From assembly GCA_030152505.1 (NCBI GenBank), contig JASLJO010000133.1, forward strand, positions 1 through 12,052: a stretch of 12,052 nucleotides of DNA, read 5' to 3'. Shown here piece after piece: positions 6,736 to 12,052 of this stretch (position 1 is its first letter; every line of letters starts with the position of its first letter). A program made the position numbers and the translations under genes. The stretch is from Solirubrobacterales bacterium. GTDB taxonomy: Bacteria; Actinomycetota; Thermoleophilia; Solirubrobacterales; 70-9. A model generated the notes under the pieces. It saw only the letters and a program-made list of their open reading frames with translations. It did no database searches and was not told where the DNA came from.

Positions 6736-6752
6736 CCTGGCTCCCGCGCGGG

Positions 6753-6758
6753 TAGTGT
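6753..6758 (+). promoter_or_regulatory. Candidate -10 box for the DUF255-MMPL operon (leaderless)
   Basis: TAGTGT (TANNNT) ends 6 nt before the ATG at 6765, and no ribosome binding site is present. The same geometry occurs at the HxlR-SCP2 and GGDEF-EAL starts, so leaderless initiation is the likely reading. Confidence 0.45.
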
Positions 6759-6764
6759 GGGTGC

Positions 6765-8732
6765 ATGGCCAACCGCTTGGCGCAGGAGACCAGTCCATAC
6801 CTGCTTCAGCACCGCGACAACCCGGTCGAGTGGTATCCCTGGGGCGAGGAGGCGCTGAAGCGGGCCCGCGAGCTCGACCGGCCGATCCTGCTCTCGGTCG
6901 GGTATTCGGCCTGCCACTGGTGTCACGTGATGGAGCGCGAGTCCTTCGAGGATCCGGGGACCGCCGCCTATATGAATGAGCACTTCGTCAGCGTCAAGGT
7001 CGACCGCGAGGAGCGCCCCGACGTCGATGCCCTCTATATGGAGGCGGTGCAGGCGATGAGCGGCCACGGCGGCTGGCCGATGACGGTCTTCTGCGATCCG
7101 GACGGCGTGCCCTTCTACGGCGGCACCTACTTCCCACCCGATGAGAGCCGTGGGATGCCGAGTTTCCGCATGGTGATGGAAGCTGTCCTCGACGCCTTCG
7201 AGAGCCGGCGGGACGAGCTGCGCGAGCGGGCGCCTGAGACCCGGGCGCAGCTGGGGGCGATCGGTACGATCGAGCCTTCGGGGGAGGCGCCCAGCGCGAA
7301 GCTGCTGGAGGCGGCGGTCGCCACCCTGACGGCAGGGGCGGACATGGAGCGCGGCGGCTTCGGCGGCGCACCAAAGTTCCCCCCTGCGTCGACGTTGGAG
7401 CTGCTGCTCGCCCGCGGCATCGCGGCGCCCGTGGAGCGGACGCTGGACGCGATGATGTCCGGCGGCATCTACGACCAGATCGGCGGCGGCTTTGCCCGCT
7501 ACTCGGTCGACGCGAGCTGGCTCGTCCCCCACTTCGAGAAGATGCTCTACGACAACGCCCAACTGGCGCGCGCCTACCTGCACGGTTGGCAGGCACTGGG
7601 CCACGAGCGCTACCGGCGGGTCTGCGAGGAGACGCTCGACTGGGCGCTGCGCGAGATGCGCGGCCCCGAGGGCGGCTTCTACTCGGCGCTCGACGCCGAC
7701 TCCGAGGGTGAAGAGGGTCGCTTCTACGTCTGGACGCCGGCGGAGATCCGGGCCGTGCTGGGCGACCGCGCCGATGCGATCGCCGCCTTCTATGGGGTCA
7801 CCGAGGTCGGCAACTTCGAGGGCGGCAACATCCTCCACCTGGCCGGCGGGGCGACGGCAGCCGAGCCAGAGGGCCTGGCCGAGGCACGGCGGGCGCTGTA
7901 CGAGGCGCGGGCGGAGCGGGTGCGGCCCGGCCTGGACGACAAGCGCCTCGCCTCCTGGAACGCGTTGATGCTGGCTGCCTTGGCCGAGGCCGGCGCGGCG
8001 CTGGGACGCGATGACTACCTCGACGCCGCGCGCGGTTGCGCCGAGTTCGTCCTGCGCGATCTGCGCGACTCCGACGGCCGCCTGCTGCGCACCTACAAGG
8101 ACGGCGAGGGGCGCCTCAACGGCTATCTGGAGGACCACGCATTCCTGCTCGAAGCGCTTCTGACGCTGTATGAGGCGACGTTCGAGCGGCGCTCGTTCGA
8201 TGAGGCACGGGCGCTCGCCGAGACCATGATCGCCCGCTTCGGCGACCCTGAGCGCGGCGGCTTCTACTCGACCTCCGACGACCACGAGGAGCTGATCGCG
8301 CGCCGCAAGGAGATCGGCGACCACCCGATCCCCTCCGGCAACTCCGCCGCCGCGCTGGGACTCTTGCGTCTGGAGGCGCTAACGGGCGAGCGCTCCTATG
8401 GCGAGCAGGCCGAAGGGGTGCTGCGCCTTTTCGCCAAGGCGGCGCCGCGCCGGCCCGACGCCTTCGCCCACCTGCTGCGCGCCCTCGACTTCCAGCTCGC
8501 CCCGACCAGTGAGGTGGCGCTGATCGGCGACGACCTCGCTGACCTGGCAGCGGTCGTCCGCTCCGGCCACCGCCCGCATCTGGTCCTCGCCGGCGGAGCC
8601 GAGGGCAGCGACACGCCGCCCCTCCTCGCCGATCGCCCGCGGGTCGACGACAGAGCGACGGCCTATGTCTGCGAGGGCTTCTCCTGCCAGGCGCCCGTGA
8701 CCACTCCGGAACACCTTGCTGATCAGCTCTGA
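6765..8732 (+). CDS. DUF255 thioredoxin-like protein (YyaL/SPATA20 family)
   Basis: A 655-aa protein of the widespread YyaL/SPATA20 family, whose biochemical role is not established. The N-terminal thioredoxin-like domain (about residues 1-165) starts with NRLAQETSPYLLQH, carries the redox-type motif C50-H-W-C53-H, and continues through HGGWPMTVFCDPDG and YGGTYFPP. The rest is an alpha/alpha toroid resembling N-acylglucosamine 2-epimerases: PHFEKMLYDNAQLARAYL (from P255), FYSALDADSEGEEGRFYVW, and DDKRLASWNALMLAALAEAG (from D391). The C-terminus has a second cysteine pair, C636 and C641 (VCEGFSC), in a block typical of the family. The length is normal for the family. No signal peptide or membrane segment is seen, so it is probably cytoplasmic. 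The ATG at 6765 begins exactly at the family's conserved N-terminus. It is followed after 13 bp by an MMPL transporter gene, so the two are likely co-transcribed. It is divergent from the GGDEF-EAL gene. Confidence 0.93.
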   Translation: MANRLAQETSPYLLQHRDNPVEWYPWGEEALKRARELDRPILLSVGYSACHWCHVMERESFEDPGTAAYMNEHFVSVKVDREERPDVDALYMEAVQAMSGHGGWPMTVFCDPDGVPFYGGTYFPPDESRGMPSFRMVMEAVLDAFESRRDELRERAPETRAQLGAIGTIEPSGEAPSAKLLEAAVATLTAGADMERGGFGGAPKFPPASTLELLLARGIAAPVERTLDAMMSGGIYDQIGGGFARYSVDASWLVPHFEKMLYDNAQLARAYLHGWQALGHERYRRVCEETLDWALREMRGPEGGFYSALDADSEGEEGRFYVWTPAEIRAVLGDRADAIAAFYGVTEVGNFEGGNILHLAGGATAAEPEGLAEARRALYEARAERVRPGLDDKRLASWNALMLAALAEAGAALGRDDYLDAARGCAEFVLRDLRDSDGRLLRTYKDGEGRLNGYLEDHAFLLEALLTLYEATFERRSFDEARALAETMIARFGDPERGGFYSTSDDHEELIARRKEIGDHPIPSGNSAAALGLLRLEALTGERSYGEQAEGVLRLFAKAAPRRPDAFAHLLRALDFQLAPTSEVALIGDDLADLAAVVRSGHRPHLVLAGGAEGSDTPPLLADRPRVDDRATAYVCEGFSCQAPVTTPEHLADQL

Positions 8733-8748
8733 AAGGATGCACTGAATG
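8732..8748 (+). promoter_or_regulatory. Ribosome binding site with a two-codon mini-ORF abutting the second MMPL start
   Basis: AAAGGA (8732-8737) lies 8 nt before the ATG at 8746 and overlaps the last base of the DUF255 stop codon. Between them is a minimal reading frame, ATG (8737), CAC, TGA (8743-8745), whose stop directly touches the MMPL start codon. Its ATG overlaps the Shine-Dalgarno, so it is probably not translated on its own. The arrangement does suggest translational coupling with the DUF255 gene. Confidence 0.6.
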
Positions 8749-11229
8749 AAAGGCTCACTGTTCACGTTCGCCGCCGGACGCCGAGCCAAGTGGGTCGTCT
8801 TCGCTGCCTGGTTCCTGGCGATCTTCATCGCGGCGGGCCCCGCCGAACTGCCAAGCAAGTTCGAAGACGCCGAAAGCAACGAGGCGACCTCCTATCTGCC
8901 CGGCTCGGCCGAATCGACCAAGGCGCTGGACGCGACCGAAGCCCTGCAGAAGGGCGAAATCGCCCCCGCCGTGATCATCTACCGGCGCGAGTCCGGGCTG
9001 ACCGCGGCTGACCGGCAGACGATCGAAGAAGACGTCAAGAAGATGACCGGGAAGCGCTTCCCCGGCGTCATCCCCGATGGCGAAACGGCGGCGGCAGGCG
9101 GCAGGGGCGGCTCCAAGGAAGCATCGACTGCGGCGAAGGGCCTTCCGGCCGGCTGCGGGGGGCCGACGACGACGATCCCCGGCCAACCCGCCGACTACGC
9201 ACCTTTCGTCGGCCCGGTCTGCTCGCCCGACGGCAAGGCGGCGATCGTCACCGCCTATATCAAGGCCGAAGGCGAGGGCGAACGGATCGTCGACCCGGTC
9301 AAGTACTGGCGCGACCAGCTCTCCAGCGAAAACGGCGGCCTGGAAGCGAAGATCACCGGCGGCGCCGGCTTCTCCGCCGACGCGATCGAAGTCTTTGAAG
9401 GCATCAACGGCACCCTGCTGCTGGCCGCGCTCAGCCTGGTGATCTTCCTGTTGATCGTCATCTACCGCTCGCCGATGTTCTTCTTCATCCCCCTTGCTGC
9501 CGTGGTGTTCGCCGAGATCCTCTCGCGCTCGATCGGCTACGGGGTTTCCGAGCTGGGGGTGACGATCAACGGCCAGTCGAGCTCGATCATGTCGGTGCTG
9601 GTGCTGGGCGCAGGGACCGACTATGCGCTGCTGCTCGTCGCCCGCTACCGCGAGGAGCTCCACCACACCGAGGACAGGCACGAGGCGATGCGCACGGCGC
9701 TCTCCTCGGCCGGGCCGGCAATCTTCGCCTCCGCGGCAACCGTGATCGCGGCGCTGCTCTGCCTGACCATCGCCAAGGTGAACGGCACCGCCGGCCTCGG
9801 TCCGATCGCCGCGATCGGCATCGCCTGCGCGGCGCTCTCGATGCTCACCCTGCTGCCCGCCCTGCTGACGATCTTCGGCCGCCGCGCCTTCTGGCCCTTC
9901 GTGCCGCACACGCCGCAGACGGCGCCCACCGGCGACGGCGTCTCCGAACGGGCGCAGCGGCGGATCGTCGAGGGATCGGCGCTGGGAGCGCTCGTCCGGG
10001 TCATCCTCGCCTGCCTGCTGGTCCTCATCCTGCTGCCGCTGGTGCTGATCAACTGGATCCTGCGCCGACTCAGCGGCCGCCGCATCCCCTCGCTGATCGT
10101 CGGCCCGCTCGACCGGGCGATCTTCACGCCTTACGAGTTGCGCCGAACCAGGCTCGAGCATGCCGCCGACGCCACCCATGGGTTCTGGGCACGACTCGGC
10201 AACCGCATCGCCGTCTCGCCGACGCGGGTCATGGGCGGTTCGCTCGTCGTCCTGCTGATCCTCTGCGGCGGCTTCGCCTTCTTCTCCACCGAACTGACCA
10301 GCGAAGACAGCTACCGCACCGAAGTCGAATCGGTCGAAGGCCAGCACCTGCTCGACAAGAGCTTCCCCTCGGGCACCACCGCGCTCACCGACGTCGTCGT
10401 CGAGAACCGGGCCGACGTGCAGGCCGTGCGGAGTGCGGTCGCTGAAGTCGAAGGAGTCGAGGCCGTCTCGCCGCCGGTCTCCGAAGGTCCACCCGGAACC
10501 CTGGTCCAGGCGACCCTGGAACCCAACCCCTATTCGACCGAGGCCTTCGACCTGGTCGAACCGATACGCGAAGCGGCGCATCGGGTCGCGCCGAGCACGC
10601 TGATCGGTGGGCCCACCGCGGTCGAATTCGATGTCAGGGACGCCGCCGGCCGGGACTCGCTCGTGATCCCGCCGATCATCCTCCTGGTCGTGCTGCTGAT
10701 CCTGATAGCCCTGCTGCGCGCGGTGGTGGCACCGCTGATCCTGATCGGCACGGTGATCCTCAGCTTCCTCGCCGCGCTCGGCGTCGGCTACTTCGTCATC
10801 GACGTGATCTTCGGCTTCCCCGGCTCGGACCCGTCGATGCCGCTCTTCGCCTTCGTCTTCCTCGTCGCCCTGGGGGTCGACTACAACATCTTCCTGATCG
10901 CCCGCGCCCGCGAGGAGACGATCAGGCACGGCTCCGAACAGGGCATCCTGCGCGCCCTCGCCGTCACCGGCGCGGTCATCACCAGCGCCGGCATCGTCCT
11001 CGCCGGCACCTTCTCGGTGCTCGCCGTCCTCCCCCTCACCTTCCTCACCGAGCTCGGCTTCGTCGTCGCCTTCGGCGTCCTGCTCGACACCTTCCTCGTC
11101 CGCAGCGTCCTCGTCCCCGCCATAGCCCTGACCGTGGGCGACGTCTTCGGGTGGCCCTCAGCTCTTTCCATGGGAGGACGCGCACCCGGACCCTCTGGCG
11201 AGGCCGAGCCCGAGCTGTCCCGCCCTTAA
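8746..11229 (+). CDS. MMPL-family RND transporter (827 aa) with an inserted hydrophobic segment
   Basis: An inner-membrane MMPL transporter, second in a probable operon after DUF255. TM1 lies at about residues 14-30, followed by the family's PGSAESTKALD block. Porter domain 1 spans about 31-225 with a cysteine pair C137 and C159 that could form an extracytoplasmic disulfide. TM2-6 cover about 226-372. After FWPFVP (382-387) comes an insertion of about 85 residues containing a 20-plus-residue hydrophobic stretch (about 416-438). The usual GFWARLG before TM7 resumes at 479-485. TM7 is about 496-515, porter domain 2 about 516-640, TM8-12 about 645-800. Both proton-relay pairs are present: D292-Y293 (GAGTDYALLLVARYREE) and D712-Y713 (ALGVDYNIFLIARAREE). 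The tail is Pro/Gly/Glu-rich. Glutamate is mostly GAA here but GAG in the gene before it. The ATG has a good ribosome site. The substrate is unknown. The gene converges on glutamine synthetase with a 22-bp gap. Confidence 0.92.
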   Translation: MKGSLFTFAAGRRAKWVVFAAWFLAIFIAAGPAELPSKFEDAESNEATSYLPGSAESTKALDATEALQKGEIAPAVIIYRRESGLTAADRQTIEEDVKKMTGKRFPGVIPDGETAAAGGRGGSKEASTAAKGLPAGCGGPTTTIPGQPADYAPFVGPVCSPDGKAAIVTAYIKAEGEGERIVDPVKYWRDQLSSENGGLEAKITGGAGFSADAIEVFEGINGTLLLAALSLVIFLLIVIYRSPMFFFIPLAAVVFAEILSRSIGYGVSELGVTINGQSSSIMSVLVLGAGTDYALLLVARYREELHHTEDRHEAMRTALSSAGPAIFASAATVIAALLCLTIAKVNGTAGLGPIAAIGIACAALSMLTLLPALLTIFGRRAFWPFVPHTPQTAPTGDGVSERAQRRIVEGSALGALVRVILACLLVLILLPLVLINWILRRLSGRRIPSLIVGPLDRAIFTPYELRRTRLEHAADATHGFWARLGNRIAVSPTRVMGGSLVVLLILCGGFAFFSTELTSEDSYRTEVESVEGQHLLDKSFPSGTTALTDVVVENRADVQAVRSAVAEVEGVEAVSPPVSEGPPGTLVQATLEPNPYSTEAFDLVEPIREAAHRVAPSTLIGGPTAVEFDVRDAAGRDSLVIPPIILLVVLLILIALLRAVVAPLILIGTVILSFLAALGVGYFVIDVIFGFPGSDPSMPLFAFVFLVALGVDYNIFLIARAREETIRHGSEQGILRALAVTGAVITSAGIVLAGTFSVLAVLPLTFLTELGFVVAFGVLLDTFLVRSVLVPAIALTVGDVFGWPSALSMGGRAPGPSGEAEPELSRP

Positions 11230-11251
11230 ACGTCTCCTCGCGCCACGAGCG

Positions 11252-12052
11252 TCAGAGCACGGGCAGGAAGTTCTCGATCTCGTACGGCGTGACCTGGACG
11301 CGGTAGTCGTCCCATTCCTGCCGCTTGATCTCGATGAAGCGGCGGAAGGTGTGCTCGCCCAGGGTGCGCAGGACCAGCTCGGAGTCGGCGGCGATGTCGA
11401 TCGCCTCGCCGAGCGTCTCCGGCAACTGCTCGATGCCGCGCTGGGAGCGCTCCTCCGGCGAGAGGTGGTAGAGGTTCTGCTCCATCGGCTCAGGAAGCTC
11501 GTAGCCCTTCTCGATCCCTTCCAGTCCCGCCTGCAGCATCGCGGCGAAGCAGAGGTAGGGGTTGCAGGCGGGGTCCGGGCAGCGCAGCTCGGCCCGCGTC
11601 GCCCCCTCCTTGCCGGGGTGGTAGAGCGGCACCCGGATCAGGGCGGAGCGGTTGCGGCGTGACCAGGCCAGGTAGACGGGGGCCTCGAAGCCGGGGACGA
11701 GCCGCTTGTAGGAGTTGACCCACTGGGCGAAGAGCGGTGAGATCTCGCGCGCGTGGCGCAGCTGGCCGGCGATGAAGGCCTTCGCCGTGGCCGAGAGGTA
11801 GTACTGGTCCTCGGGGTCGAAGAAGGCGTTTCTTCCGTCCTTGCTCAGCGACTGGTGGACGTGCATTCCGGAGCCGTTCTCGCCGAACAGCGGCTTCGGC
11901 ATGAAGGTCGCGTGCCAGCCGTATTTCATCGCATACTCCTTGACCACGATGCGGTAGGTCATGCAGTCGTCGGACATCCGCAGCGCGTCCTTGTAGCGCA
12001 TGTCGACCTCGTGCTGGGAGGGGCCGACCTCGTGGTGGGCGTACTCGACGTG
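11252..12052 (-). CDS. glnA: Type I glutamine synthetase, C-terminal 266 residues (5' end outside the window)
   Basis: Makes glutamine from glutamate, ammonia and ATP; soluble, normally a dodecamer. The reading frame stays open to the right edge, so the N-terminal third or more lies beyond 12052. Visible family blocks in order: AHHEVGPSQHEVDMRYKDAL (metal/substrate region), PLFGENGSGMHVHQSL, NSYKRLVPGFEAPVYLAWS, RNRSALIRVP (substrate Arg region), ELRCPDPACNPYLCFAAML, and the end YEIENFLPVL. A Tyr stands at the place of the E. coli adenylylation site (NLYHLSPEE against NLYDLPPEE), but its context differs, so control by adenylylation cannot be assumed; the sequence reads closer to non-adenylylated GSI-alpha-like enzymes. 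Paralogous GlnA-like enzymes acting on other amines exist in actinobacteria, so the symbol is probable, not certain. The stop TGA at 11254-11252 faces the MMPL stop 22 bp away. Confidence 0.9.
   Translation of the reverse strand, partial: HVEYAHHEVGPSQHEVDMRYKDALRMSDDCMTYRIVVKEYAMKYGWHATFMPKPLFGENGSGMHVHQSLSKDGRNAFFDPEDQYYLSATAKAFIAGQLRHAREISPLFAQWVNSYKRLVPGFEAPVYLAWSRRNRSALIRVPLYHPGKEGATRAELRCPDPACNPYLCFAAMLQAGLEGIEKGYELPEPMEQNLYHLSPEERSQRGIEQLPETLGEAIDIAADSELVLRTLGEHTFRRFIEIKRQEWDDYRVQVTPYEIENFLPVL

Noticed and set aside
6636..8324. Long upstream extension of the GGDEF-EAL reading frame (to 1033 aa)
   Set aside because: This part is antisense to the well-supported DUF255 gene, has no recognisable domain and reads as Arg/Ala/Gly/His-rich GC-driven sequence. 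The GTG at 6635 is the better start.
8755..10929. 724-aa open frame on the minus strand
   Set aside because: It lies entirely antisense to the second MMPL gene and is rich in Asp, Gln, Arg and Glu without any domain pattern; typical shadow frame in high-GC DNA.
11237..11249. CTCG-N5-CGAG dyad between the second MMPL and glutamine synthetase genes
   Set aside because: A 4-bp stem in a 22-bp GC-rich gap with no T-run; not distinguishable from chance.
1..12052. RNA genes, CRISPR arrays, insertion sequences, prophage or defence genes
   Set aside because: Looked for tRNA-like or rRNA sequence, short direct-repeat arrays, transposase or integrase motifs and paired terminal repeats; found none. 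The inverted repeats at 1-279 and 5103-5226 do not flank any mobile gene.

Overview
The window is GC-rich and densely coded and looks like chromosomal DNA of an actinobacterium. The gene content (acyl-CoA dehydrogenase, acyl-CoA synthetase, two MMPL transporters, a class I glutamine synthetase) and several starts with a TANNNT hexamer 6-7 nt upstream and little sign of a Shine-Dalgarno suggest an actinomycete-like lineage with leaderless transcripts. I lean towards Thermoleophilia (Solirubrobacterales/Gaiellales-like) from the flavour of the proteins. That placement is inference from memory and no search was run.

Layout. Bases 1-279 hold a perfect 101-bp inverted repeat that cuts into an acyl-CoA dehydrogenase gene (C-terminal part to 626, + strand). 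This has the form of a fold-back chimera at a contig end. Convergent to it is a HxlR-type regulator with a C-terminal SCP2-like lipid-binding domain (634-1311, -). It is divergent from a compact 709-aa MMPL/RND transporter (1434-3563, +), and an 8-6-8 palindrome sits between them. A 17-bp hairpin ends that unit. An acyl-CoA synthetase of the medium-chain (ACSM-like) type follows (3673-5106, +). It converges on a soluble GGDEF-EAL cyclic-di-GMP enzyme (5223-6635, -), and both stop codons lie inside one 17-bp inverted repeat. The GGDEF-EAL gene is divergent from a thioredoxin-like DUF255 (YyaL/SPATA20) protein (6765-8732, +), which is followed after 13 bp by a second, larger MMPL transporter (8746-11229, +). 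The window closes with the C-terminal 266 residues of a type I glutamine synthetase (11252-12052, -).

How the genes may work together. The left half is lipid-centred: acyl-CoA oxidation, acyl-CoA activation, a lipid-family exporter and a regulator carrying a lipid-binding fold. The most economical local hypothesis is that the HxlR-SCP2 protein senses a hydrophobic ligand (or an electrophile, through its N-terminal cysteine) and controls the divergent MMPL gene through the palindrome. In the right half, the DUF255 protein and the second MMPL are probably one transcription unit. That MMPL carries an unusual insertion of roughly 85 residues with an extra hydrophobic segment, and its glutamate codon use differs sharply from its operon partner.

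I see no RNA genes, CRISPR arrays, insertion sequences or phage genes. No obviously new multi-gene system is visible. The better leads are the regulator-transporter pair, the MMPL insertion, the inverted repeat around the convergent stop codons, and the probable assembly artefact at the left edge. No intergenic stretch exceeds about 130 bp.
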